The notes beneath the pieces were generated by a model. The model did no database searches, had not been told where the DNA came from, and saw only the letters and a list, made by a program, of their open reading frames with translations. From contig CP145417.1 in the NCBI GenBank assembly GCA_036867785.1, positions 1,178,001 through 1,242,000 of the forward strand: 64,000 nucleotides of DNA, written 5' to 3'. This DNA comes from Plasmodiophora brassicae (lineage: Eukaryota > Endomyxa: Phytomyxea > Phytomyxea > Plasmodiophorida). Below, piece after piece: positions 42,903 through 52,250 of the stretch (position 1 is its first letter; every line of letters begins with the position of its first letter). A program made the position numbers and the translations under genes.

Positions 42903-44336
42903 CTACGTTGTGGCGCCTTTCGCGGTCGTATCGACGCCGTCGAGGAACAACGGGGGCGAGGAATCCGTCCTGGCTGTGAGTACCTCGTACCCGTCCTCCG
43001 TAACGAGGATCGTGTGCTCAAACTGCGCGCTGCGTTTCCCGTCTTGCGTCGTGGACGTCCAGTCGTCCGGCCAGGTCACGTCCCGCCAGTCGCCGACGTT
43101 GATCATCGGCTCGATCGTGAAGGTCTGCCAGGGCCGGACCGTCCCGACAGCCTTGTTCTTCGCGTAGTGCGGCACGTTCGGCGCCGAATGGAACAATGTC
43201 CCGATGCCGTGGCCACAGTACGAGCGCACGACCGAGAACCCAGACGGGCGCACCGTCTTCGAGATGATGCCGCCAAACTCACGGAACAGCACGCCTGGCT
43301 TCACTGAGCAGCACGAACTGTCAGCAACGGCCGTCGAACCCGTAAGCGAACACGGTTACCGTGCGCGATCGCGGCCATCATCGAATCGTACGACGCCCGA
43401 ACGAGACGCTTGGACTCCTCGTCAACGTTCCCAACAAAGTACGTCTCGTTGAGATCCTATACGGGGCCGTCATGAGCACGTCGGTCAGCGTGCGACAGGA
43501 CGTGACGCGTACCCCATGGAACCCGTTATGGTACAGTGTGATGTCGATGTTGACAATGTCGCCGTCCTGGAGCGGCCTGGCGTCGGGTATGCCATGACAG
43601 ATGACCTCGTTCACAGACGTGCAGCACGACTTGGGGAACCCGTGGTAGTTCAGCGGCGACGGGTACGAATCGCGTTCGATGCAGGCGGCGTGCACGATCT
43701 TGTCGATCTCTTCGGTGGTCACACCGACGCGAACCGCCCTGGCTGCTATGTCGAGCACCTCCCGCGCTAACTAGGCCATCAAAGCACATACACTATAAGC
43801 GGGTCTGGGGTTGTGGGCATTCCTCGGGCATGCAAGCACCCACCCTGCAGACCTTGCGCATGCCCTCGACCTGCTCCGGCGTCTTGATTTCGATCTTCGT
43901 ATCGCCACGTTTCTGAAGTTCACTAGTAGTAGTGTGTGTCAGATGATGCACGCGGAGGGTGCCAATCAGGCAGCATACGTCCTGGGGACGCCCGTTTCCG
44001 CGTAGTCAGGCCTCGTGATACGGTCCGGAACGGTCCGCATCGGTGTGACGTAATGAGGTCGCAATGGCCCTGTGTAGTTGAATTCTGCAATGCAGGTCAT
44101 TGAGAAACGCATGCGGCGTTGATCTGGATACCGGGCGGGACGATACCTGGAGGTTGATACACGCGCGCTTTCCGGACTTCTACGGCCTCGCGATGAACGA
44201 GCTTGTGTTCGGACCAGATGGTGGCGAAGCAGGTCTGGCTGCAGAAGTACACGGCGGGCAGCTGGAGCTCGATGCACTTCGGACATTGGCTCGTCGACGG
44301 TTTCGAGCAGCCGCGTGCACCACAGACGGCCGTCAT
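42903..44336 (-). CDS. METAP1: Methionine aminopeptidase 1 (MetAP1) with zinc finger
   Basis: Removes initiator Met from nascent proteins at the ribosome. Exons 44336-44132, 44084-43979, 43922-43844, 43770-43513, 43456-43360 and 43303-42903 give 381 aa, the usual eukaryotic type 1 length. The N-terminal ribosome-binding zinc finger has [17 protein letters not shown] and VYFCSQTC...HKLVH. The linker reads [12 protein letters not shown] and RPDYAETG. The pita-bread catalytic domain carries [21 protein letters not shown], the metal Asp in DIVNIDIT and NGFHGDLNET, the His in SYCGHGIG, and the Glu residues in FTIEPMI and AQFEHT. All metal ligands are present. Each junction restores the family sequence, so the model is firm. 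Confidence 0.96.
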
Positions 44337-44668
44337 GATCGCGGTGATCCGTATAGGTAGAACCGCACGGACTCCGTGACGCACTCGCTCACTCCGACAC
44401 CGCACTCGTCACATATGTCAGCACGGCGACGCGTCTCTCTCTTCCTGAAGACCAAGACGCGATCCGGGTCGTGCCCGGCATTTGTTCCATTTTAGCCCTT
44501 TACTGCTGGATAGCGTTCTCGTTATGATGTGCCCTGGATGCCGCTGGGGCCAACGAACCACGGTATGTTCTGCCGCTGCGCGCATCCTCGGCACGTGACT
44601 GCCGTCGCGCAGCTGGAGCGGGTGGCCCGATATAGGCGCGCACCTGCTGCTGGCGAGTCGTCGACGCG
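44337..44668. promoter_or_regulatory. Divergent promoter, MetAP1 / 44669 gene
   Basis: A 332-bp head-to-head spacer with no coding sequence recognised. Confidence 0.4.
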
Positions 44669-45787
44669 ATGGCGCTGATGCTCGTCGTCGTCCTGCTTGG
44701 CATCGGTTGCATGTCGAGTGCCGATGCGCTGGCCGCCGGTGCGTTGGGCGCGGCCAAACCTGTGCTTGCTTTCGCAGCGGGCACGGCCGCTCCCGTCCTT
44801 CTCGAGCGCTCCGCGTTCTACCCGGCGCTTGCCGAGGCCCTCGAGAAGCTGTACCCAGACGATACGCCGTTCGCCATCAACGCCAAGCTTGTTGCATTGC
44901 AATCGGTGTTTTCACCCATGGCGGGGTTCGCTGGGGCGTACCTCACCAAGGAGACCATCGGGGTCGCGGGATCCCTCCTCAGGGGCAGATCCTCGCTGCG
45001 CAACGTGACGCGTGACGCCGTCCGCGGCGTGCCCAAGTTCGTTCGCGCCGTTGTCCTAACGCACATCATCGGACGTGCGATCAAACGCGTCCTCTGGGGC
45101 CCTGCCAAATGGTTGTCGGGGGAGATCGCCACGCAAGCCGACGGTGCCATGCTTCGTCACCCACGGGCCGTGCGTCGAGTGGAACGCGATGTACACAAGT
45201 TCCTCCGCCTGCCACTGGTCGACCGTGTTGCGCGATACGCTGCGGGACATGCCTTGCTTGGAGCTCTCCACTACGCGTCGCTGACGTCGTCGACCCGGCG
45301 GCTGTTAGCCGGCATTATCGGCAGAGTGGGGTCTTCATATCTATGGGGTTGCGTGCTGGACCCCGTCGACAAGGCGGTCGGAGGACTGGCCAAGGTGGGT
45401 GCTGGACTGCTGGTCAAGGCCACGAACATGTCGGAACCCATCCAGCAAGGTGTCATGCGACTTGCGCCATATGCGCTTGACGTCGGCGTTCTCCTCTGGA
45501 TGGTCGGTCGAATGAAATCGCTCCCGGAGGGAGTACGCCAGTTCCTTCCCAAGTCGATGAAGAAGGATCTGAAGCTGTCGGGACCAGCCCAGGTAGCGAT
45601 GCTCACCGCTGGCCTCAGCATCATCCTCGGATCCGTCCACACCGCGAGTACCAGTACTCCGAAACACAGCCGACGTCCTTCTGCTGTTTCGCCGCCGCGT
45701 CCAGCTGCCGAAAGCACGTCATCGACAACGCTGCCTGTGCCGTCGATGGCTGTTGCCTTGGCAGCATTGCTGGCGATTGCTGTCTAA
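44669..45787 (+). CDS. Secreted, probably GPI-anchored protein, unknown
   Basis: An intronless 372-aa protein. The N-terminus is a signal peptide (MALMLVVVLLGIGCMSSADALA). The C-terminus has a Ser/Thr/Pro-rich stretch, a small-residue site and a final hydrophobic run (SMAVALAALLAIAV) with nothing after it, the typical GPI-attachment layout. The mature part is helical, basic and weakly amphipathic (RSSLRNVTRDAVRGVPKF, AIKRVLWGPAKWLSGE) with few Cys. No enzyme motif is seen. It could be a surface or lipid-contacting protein. Alternatively the weak hydrophobic segments in the middle are membrane-embedded. Confidence 0.7.
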   Translation: MALMLVVVLLGIGCMSSADALAAGALGAAKPVLAFAAGTAAPVLLERSAFYPALAEALEKLYPDDTPFAINAKLVALQSVFSPMAGFAGAYLTKETIGVAGSLLRGRSSLRNVTRDAVRGVPKFVRAVVLTHIIGRAIKRVLWGPAKWLSGEIATQADGAMLRHPRAVRRVERDVHKFLRLPLVDRVARYAAGHALLGALHYASLTSSTRRLLAGIIGRVGSSYLWGCVLDPVDKAVGGLAKVGAGLLVKATNMSEPIQQGVMRLAPYALDVGVLLWMVGRMKSLPEGVRQFLPKSMKKDLKLSGPAQVAMLTAGLSIILGSVHTASTSTPKHSRRPSAVSPPRPAAESTSSTTLPVPSMAVALAALLAIAV

Positions 45788-46281
45788 CGAGTCGCCCGCT
45801 TTCTAGTAAAGCTCGCCAGCTGCGCACGCGCGATTTCCCATTTACAACACCCACCAAATTGGGTCCTTTCACCGAATACGTTGTCCGGATCGTTGGTCAA
45901 CGAACTGTGCATGCGCCAGCGCCCTGACTCATATTGGAAATCGGGTACAGGTGTACAGCAGACGATTCGAGATCAGAGGAAGGCAGCGCTGATTGCAATT
46001 GTCCGTTCTGCACCTGAACAAGAGAAGCGGCATGGAGCATACTGTCAGAGCGGGTGTTCGGACGGAAGTTGACGCGAAGCATCGGGTCGGACCCCGAGGA
46101 CGACGATCATAAAGATGTCAAGATGGCCATCGATAGTTAGCATCTCAATGATGTCACCCGATTCTCCCCGGCCTTCGGTATAACTTTACATGATCGTGTG
46201 CGGTCGCATCACATGATTTCGCAGAGCCTACACGACATGACTTACGAAGCGTGCTCGGTATTCCACAGGGGTGATTAGGTC
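45788..46281. other. Intergenic spacer
   Basis: No gene, RNA or marked repeat was recognised. Confidence 0.4.
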
Positions 46282-46452
46282 ATGACGAAGAGGGACAGCT
46301 TCTTCCTCCTGACGCTTGCTAGTTTGACAGCGTTGGCCAACGTGCCAGGTGACCCTGGTACGTACCGTTACCCGTCTGCATTCGAGGTGCTTCTCGGAAG
46401 TGCTGCCTGGCAGCGTCTCAGAACATACCTGTCCGTACGCTGCTATCTGTGA
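46282..46452 (+). CDS. Possible small secreted peptide (56 aa)
   Basis: A short frame starting MTKRDSFFLLTLASLTALANV, which looks like a signal peptide with a cleavage site after about residue 20. The mature part would be about 35 residues with one Cys. It ends just before the convergent DUF2306 gene. Alternatively it is the first exon of a longer gene (a donor-like GTGACC follows NVPG) or a chance frame. Confidence 0.3.
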   Translation: MTKRDSFFLLTLASLTALANVPGDPGTYRYPSAFEVLLGSAAWQRLRTYLSVRCYL

Positions 46453-46461
46453 ACGTGCGCT

Positions 46462-46959
46462 TCAACGTTTAGTAATAACATCGATTGGCTGCTGCCCCCC
46501 GGTTGTGAGCCAGCTGTGTACGCGCCGACCAGGGATCAGTGTAGCGGCGCCAGCGCCGACCAAGCCCATCATCGACCCGACCATGCAGCGCCGATGTACG
46601 TTGACGTTGCCGCTCCGGATCGCGCGAATGCCTTTCCCCATGGCGTACAGCGTATAGGCACTCAGGAGGTGAATCGGGCTGAAGTTCCATGGCGACCATC
46701 GCCGTTCCACCGAGGTACCCTCGCTGCGCCCACCCAAGGCCGGCATGACTTCCGTGATGCCGAAACTTGAAACGGCCCCGACGGTCATCAGCGTCACCCA
46801 CGTACGCCCCATCAGCCGGTGCACGGGCGTGCCCTTCTTCCGGAGCAGGATCACCGGACCCAGGACGGCGGCCGGCAGCACTGCCGCTAGGTGTACCGCC
46901 AGTGGCCAATGGACGTCCCGTTTCGTCGGCACGACATATTCCTCCTGGCCTGCTCCCAT
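46462..46959 (-). CDS. DUF2306 family membrane protein
   Basis: A 165-aa protein with about four membrane helices. Family features include HWPLAVHLAAVLPAAVLGPVI (first helix), the conserved KGTPVHRLMGRTWV loop with His and Arg, SPIHLLSAYTL with a buried His, and HRRCMVGSMMGL. DUF2306 proteins are predicted heme- or quinone-type membrane proteins common in bacteria and fungi, with no proven function. The ATG at 46959 matches the position just before TM1. An additional upstream exon is possible. Confidence 0.82.
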   Translation of the reverse strand: MGAGQEEYVVPTKRDVHWPLAVHLAAVLPAAVLGPVILLRKKGTPVHRLMGRTWVTLMTVGAVSSFGITEVMPALGGRSEGTSVERRWSPWNFSPIHLLSAYTLYAMGKGIRAIRSGNVNVHRRCMVGSMMGLVGAGAATLIPGRRVHSWLTTGGQQPIDVITKR

Positions 46960-47373
46960 ACCCCGTTCTGCGAGTGCCGCCTACAGAGGTCTGATCCGGC
47001 AAGGCCTCCCCACCTGTAACGCGACTCGGGCTCCGCCGTTGTGGAGCAGAGGCCACCTGATGAAGGCAGCAGCAGCCTGTCGACGGCCCCTGGTACGAGC
47101 ACCCGTGCGGGGTTCCCGGTGGGAAGGGGCGGGCTTTGGCGTATTAATAGCAGGACGTCAGACGTCTGCGGAAGCATTGATCTTGGGCAAGCACGTCCTA
47201 ACATGATGGGGGCGGGCCTCTGTCCACACAGCTGTGGGCCAGCTGAACTGCGACTGTGAGGCCACGTCAGTCCAGTCGAGTGGGCGTCACCCGGCACAGC
47301 GCGGCGAACACGCCCGCGCGTCCAGACCGCTAGGCATCCTTCGTTCCGGAGTGCACATAAACGTGGCGGGGCA
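46960..47373. promoter_or_regulatory. Divergent spacer, DUF2306 / 7TM receptor
   Basis: A 414-bp head-to-head spacer with no supported gene. Confidence 0.38.
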
Positions 47374-48391
47374 ATGTCGCAGCCTGCGTCCTCGCCGCAG
47401 GCCCTGGACCTATACGCGGCTGCGGGCCACGTCGCCGTTGGTGCTGCCAGCGTCACGTTCTCGCTGGCTGTTTGCACCCTGGTCGCCATGCGTCGCAGTC
47501 GGAGACGACCGCTCGTGATCTGGTGCATACTGGGGGCGACCACGAGCGCCACCCTCGCGATCACGTTCCTGGCGGTCCACTACCTGCGCCAGTGGACCGG
47601 CAACGACGCCGCGCTCTGTGCCGCGGTGGCCAAGGTCGTCCCATGCGCCTGTACCGTACGTCGTCATCGATGGTCGCCCGCCCGCCCCTCATCGTCATGT
47701 CACAGATTGTGTCACCGTCGGGTTCGTCATGCAATTCCTGCACGCGCGCGCGTCGATCGTGGACGAGAACGCATCGTCGTCGTGGCTGATGAGGCTGATC
47801 CAGGTGGCGATCTCCGGGATCGTCCCGTACACGATCCTGGGCGCCATCGTCGTCACCAGCTCGATCGACGCCGAGCTCGGCCTGTGCATCCGGTACTATC
47901 CCGTCTACCTGCCCATCCTGCTGACCGTGTCGGCGCTGGCCCTGTCCAGCCTCCTCATGTACAAGTTCGTGTCCGCCATCAACGACCACGTCCGGATCAT
48001 CGAGATCGATCGTGCCACGTCACCGCAGCGGGCCATGTCGCCCAGCATCGACTACCACGCCATCGCGAGGAGGAACCTGGTCGCCTCCACGGTCGCCATG
48101 TCGTGCACCATATCCACGATGGCGCTGATCGTGGTCGCCGACCTGGCCTTTGCATCGGCGGCGGCGCCCGACGTCGGCGCTATCGAGGACATGGTCGGCA
48201 CCGTCGACCTCGTCGTCAACTGCCTCGCCCTGTGCACCTGCACGACGATCTGGATGCCCGACGAGCTCAGGGCGCTCCTCTCCCGGGTGGTCGGCGCGAT
48301 CCGGACCACGACGCCGGTGTCAGTGCTGGCCTCGGCATCCACCAAGCTGAGCTTCGGACGCGCACGCCCCACCACAGACATATTAATCTAA
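47374..48391 (+). CDS. Seven-TM receptor, cAMP-receptor-like
   Basis: Exons 47374-47650 and 47706-48391 (55-nt intron, donor GTACCG) give 320 aa. Seven hydrophobic helices: VAVGAASVTFSLAVCTLVAM, LVIWCILGATTSATLAITFL, then VTVGFVMQFLH, LIQVAISGIVPYTILGAIVV, PVYLPILLTVSALALSSLLM, VASTVAMSCTISTMALIVV and DLVVNCLALCTC. A short basic tail follows. There is no signal peptide or large ectodomain. The layout and loop lengths recall Dictyostelium cAMP-receptor/family 5 GPCRs, but no diagnostic motif makes that certain. Only 76 bp separate it from the polymerase gene downstream. Confidence 0.7.
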
Positions 48392-48467
48392 GCGATGGGG
48401 CCTGCGTATGTCTCTGTGTGTGTGTATTAGCGGACGGGTATAGTGGTCCGGCGGAGAGAGCCTCACG

Positions 48468-50563
48468 ATGGCGGCGGCGGCGGGATCACGCGAGGTCGCC
48501 TTGGTCGACCTCGACTGTTTCTACTGCGTCCGTGTGGCGCCCCCGTTGCCGGTCCTCGTCGATGACCGCTGACCCGGTCGTCGTGCAGCAGGTCGAGCAG
48601 AAACGATTGGGCATACCCAGGGAGGTGCCCGTCGCCGTCCGCCAGTGGGACGGCCTCGTCGCTATCAACTGTACGCGTCGTGCCGTGCAGTCGTCGAGCG
48701 CGATGGCGGTCTGACCGTGTGCCCTCCTCCCCCACCTGTAGATGCGGCGCGGGCGCGCGGGCTAAGCAGTCGGCACTTCAGCTCGGCGCAGACCATCGCC
48801 GACCTGCAACGGCAGTGCCCCGACCTCGTCCTCGTCCACACCGACACGTAAGGCAGTGCCCGCCTGCTCCCCCCGCCCGCCCCCTCGTCGTGCGATTCAC
48901 ACGATCGTTGCTTTCAGGACGGACGCGGATGGCGTCACGACGTCGTACAGGCCCGGCGAGCGCCCCGTCAGCAAAGACGCCTGCAAAGTCAAGTACCGTC
49001 GCCGCCCGATCGCTCGCCGCGCCAACGATGCCCTGACGCGCGTTCGTTCGCAGCCTGGGACGGTACCGACAGGCGAGCGGCGAGGTCATGGCGGTGCTCT
49101 GCGCGTTCTCGCCGCTGATCAGCGTGGAGAAGGCGAGCATCGACGAGGCGTTCCTGGACGTCACCGCGCTGGTTACGGCGCGTGTCGCGGCGGGCGACGT
49201 CCCCGAGGCCTGGGCCGGGCGGTTCGCTGTCGACGGCGACGACGGGCGCCAGGGATCGGGCGATGAACACGCGCGCATGAAGGTCGCCGCCGACGTCGTC
49301 GACGCCATCCGGCGGCGCGTCTTTGACGAACTCGGTGGGGGACGCCTCCGAGCGTATTCCATAACGATGTGACCGACCGTCTGCGCTCAGGGTTCACCTG
49401 CTCGGCCGGCGTTGCCGGGAACAAGACGCTCGCGAAGCTGATCAGCGGCAGGTCGATCCTGACGCGTTGTGCGACCCGCTATCGCGCTGACGCGTCTGAC
49501 ATCCAGGAACAAGCCGTTCGGGCAGACGATTCTGCTGCAGGACGACGTGCCGCTGCTGATGGCGTCGGTGAAGCTGACGTCGATCCGGGGCCTGGGGCGC
49601 AAGCTCGGCCAGGCGCTCTGCGCCCTGGCGCCGGCCACGCCGGCGGACGTCCTGTCCCGGTTCACGCTGGACGGCCTGGCCGAACACTTCAGCGAAGGGA
49701 CCGCCCAGTGGATTTGGGACATCTGCCACGGTTCGCCCGCGTTTCGTGTCGTCGTCGCAGTCGGATCGTACCGCCCACCTGGTATCGCACAGGTATCGAC
49801 GAGGACCCGGTCCAGGAGAAGGGCCCGCCCAGGTCGATCATGTCGTCCAAGACGTTCAGCAGGGCGCTCGGTACGCGGCAGGCGCTGAACGACTGGCTGA
49901 CCCGCCTGGCACTGGACATCTTCAACCGGATCGAGGACGATTGCAACCAGGTCCGTCCCGTGTCGTCGCTCACCAATGCCGTCCGTCCTCCGCTGACCTG
50001 TGGCGTTGCACCAAAGTTCCAACGCGTCCCGACGCTGCTGAACCTGTCCAGTCGGGGCGTGTCGCGGTCGGCGCCGATCCGCGGCCAGGATCTGGAGGCG
50101 CTGCACCCGCAGCTGGTGAAGGCGTCCCTTGACATGGGCGAGCATGTCGTCCTGCCCTGCACCGGCGTCAGCCTGCGCGTGTCGTCGTTCACGGCGCTGA
50201 TCCAGCCGCGCTCCAAGATCGACATGTTCTTCGCGCGGTCGGATCCGGTGCAGGCGCCTGCACCGGAGGAGGAGGACCCAGCAGCTGGGAACGAGGACCA
50301 CCACCAACCCAGGCCGTTCTACTGCGGTAAACGCCATGGGGCGTTCCTGGTCGGGTCATCGCGACGCGCCTGACGTGTGCGCTGTAGGCAGATGCGGTCG
50401 CACGATAACGGGGGACGACATCGCGACGCATTCGGACTACCACCTGGCCCTGGCCCTGCAGTCGTACGAGAAACGGGAACTGGCCGGCGTCCCCCGGCGC
50501 CCATCCGCCAAGCGGCCCAGGAACCAGCGCACGATCTCGTCGTTCTTCGGCACCAGGTCATGA
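48468..50563 (+). CDS. POLH: DNA polymerase eta (Y-family translesion polymerase)
   Basis: Ten exons (48468-48527, 48589-48670, 48742-48847, 48918-48992, 49054-49334, 49391-49451, 49507-49730, 49793-49950, 50017-50326, 50388-50563) give 510 aa. Catalytic motifs: VALVDLDCFYCQVEQKRL (metal Asp), then SVEKASIDEAFLDVT with the SIDE acidic pair, TCSAGVAGNKTLAKLISG, and SIRGLGRKLG (helix-hairpin-helix). The little-finger domain follows. C-terminal UBZ finger has CGRCGRTITGDDIATHSDYH (C-x2-C, H-x3-H), which appears only after the last intron is spliced. The tail QRTISSFFGTRS holds a PIP box for PCNA. It bypasses UV lesions at stalled forks. Shorter than animal versions because the linker is short. 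Confidence 0.95.
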
Positions 50564-50614
50564 CCGGACCTGGGTCTGTATATTCACTGAAGGACCTACA
50601 TAGGGATGCGCTGC

Positions 50615-50875
50615 CTAGCTGTCGAACGCACCCGCGCGAGGAACGCTGCGGCTGTCGACGAACAGAACGGCGCTGACACGGCGAAGTCGGGGCAGCGGAA
50701 GGTGGGCGTACGTTGGCGGGCGAGCTAGTGACGGCGCCCTGGACGAATCAGGCTGTCGACCGCGCCCCGGAGTCATCGACCCGGTGAAGTTCTTGGCGCA
50801 GCCGACGTCGGCGGCCAGCATGATCGTGATGATGAGGGCCAGGAGAGACGCCAGGGCTGCGCACGGTGGCCGCAT
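50615..50875 (-). CDS. Small secreted protein, unknown
   Basis: An 86-aa frame from ATG 50875. MRPPCAALASLLALIITIMLA is a clear signal peptide, followed by DVGCAKNFTGS with a possible N-glycosylation site and a basic, Pro/Arg-rich remainder without repeats. No family recognised. The lower part may be read in a different frame after an intron. It is convergent with polymerase eta. Confidence 0.45.
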   Translation of the reverse strand: MRPPCAALASLLALIITIMLAADVGCAKNFTGSMTPGRGRQPDSSRAPSLARPPTYAHLPLPRLRRVSAVLFVDSRSVPRAGAFDS

Positions 50876-51222
50876 GTTGTCTGCAGCGCCCGTGCTGCAG
50901 TCGGCCGCAACTCCGTGCGGCACACGCACGCAGGTGCGGGCACCACCTCATGCCGAAGAGATTCGCCAGATCAGGGCACTCTGCTACGCGACCCGGCCGG
51001 ATCCCGTCGTCGTAACGGTAGCCGGCGGGCTGAAACGTGACGCGCGCGGTGGCACACTGGTCCACGAAGATATTTTCCATCGGGCGCAATGGTGGGTTGC
51101 CCGGGACGGGTCGACCCCCCCACCACCGAGTTTTGCATCTTGCGTTGGTGGTGTCGATTCGGTCGACGACGGACGTTACGACGAGTACTGTGGGCGGGGC
51201 GCCGTCCGCAACACGTGCCCGG
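50876..51222. other. Spacer, promoter side of two genes
   Basis: Head-to-head spacer between the small secreted protein and the gene at 51223. In-frame sequence of the latter extends to 51037 without added features. Confidence 0.35.
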
Positions 51223-52023
51223 ATGTCGACGGCGACCTTGACTGTGATCGACATCGATCCGGATGCGCCCGACGATTCGAGCGGGAGCGTTATCTGGCTG
51301 CCGGATCGGCAGCAGGCGAAGGATTCGGTCGGGCATCGGTTCCGGTGCGTTCGGCACGACCTGCTCCTGAAGACGCTGACGACGGCCCGGAAGCACTGCC
51401 GGGACCTGCACAACGGCGTTCGCATACGGTCGCACCCGACCCAGCAGCCGATCCGGGCGAAGCACCCGTTGCCGCGCCCCTGCGAGGACGTCCTGCGGTA
51501 CATCCGCACGCTCTGGGACAGCCCGGGGCAGCAGCAGTACCGATCCGCTGAGGTCGCCCTGCGCCGCCTGCGGAACGATTGGCGATACGCGATCGCGTGC
51601 CTGGCGCCGGGCGTTCCCTGTGCGTCCCTCGTCGAACAAGCCCAGACGCTGATCGACAACGGGTCCAAGGGCGTCGATGTCGCTAAGCAGTCGGCGACCC
51701 AGTCGCATCTCAACGCGGTATCGTGCTGGCTGGGCTGTGTCGAAGGCCTGGTCGACGACGTGCACGCCCTGCCGTCCTGGGACCTATCCAGGCACCCGTC
51801 CGGCTGGTTCCTGCAGCCCAGGCGCAATCCCCGCGACCTGGCCGTCCTCCAGGTCGTCTACGTCAAGCTCGTCGCCGCCTACACCGCCCAACACCCGATC
51901 CCGTTCATGACGCGCGCTCGCGCCTTGCAACGCCAGCAAGAATGCGTGCAACGCGACCTGCGATCCGCTCAGGCCCTGGTTACCCTCGGCGCCGTCGAAC
52001 AACGAAACGAAGCTTCCGCCTGA
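51223..52023 (+). CDS. Unknown soluble protein (266 aa)
   Basis: An intronless frame starting MSTATLTVIDIDPDAPDDSSGS. It is mostly alpha-helical by appearance, with conserved-looking aromatic and Cys positions (HRFRCVRHDLLLKTL, SCWLGCVEGLVDD, RHPSGWFLQPRRNP). No signal peptide, membrane helix, metal finger or enzyme motif was recognised. An in-frame ATG at 51037 would add 62 less protein-like residues, so 51223 is preferred. Confidence 0.6.
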   Translation: MSTATLTVIDIDPDAPDDSSGSVIWLPDRQQAKDSVGHRFRCVRHDLLLKTLTTARKHCRDLHNGVRIRSHPTQQPIRAKHPLPRPCEDVLRYIRTLWDSPGQQQYRSAEVALRRLRNDWRYAIACLAPGVPCASLVEQAQTLIDNGSKGVDVAKQSATQSHLNAVSCWLGCVEGLVDDVHALPSWDLSRHPSGWFLQPRRNPRDLAVLQVVYVKLVAAYTAQHPIPFMTRARALQRQQECVQRDLRSAQALVTLGAVEQRNEASA

Positions 52024-52250
52024 CGCAGGTCTTCGTTGTACCTACTGCTGGCACTGGATACGACCAATACACAGATTCCTCGTAGGGTGGACTGGACTGT
52101 ACCCAACTGGGGAAAGAAACCGCAAAAACAACGCGTGGCCTGTCCATGCCGTGATTTTTTTGGCGGGTGGGTGTTGCGCGAGGCCGTAGACGTAGTGGCA
52201 CGGCGCGGGCCAAAGCAGTTCATTTGGGAATTTGGGCGGCCACGGTCAGG

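Noticed and set aside
49387-50337. Antisense frame opposite DNA polymerase eta
   Set aside because: The polymerase exons on the plus strand are complete with conserved motifs; the antisense frame is a shadow.
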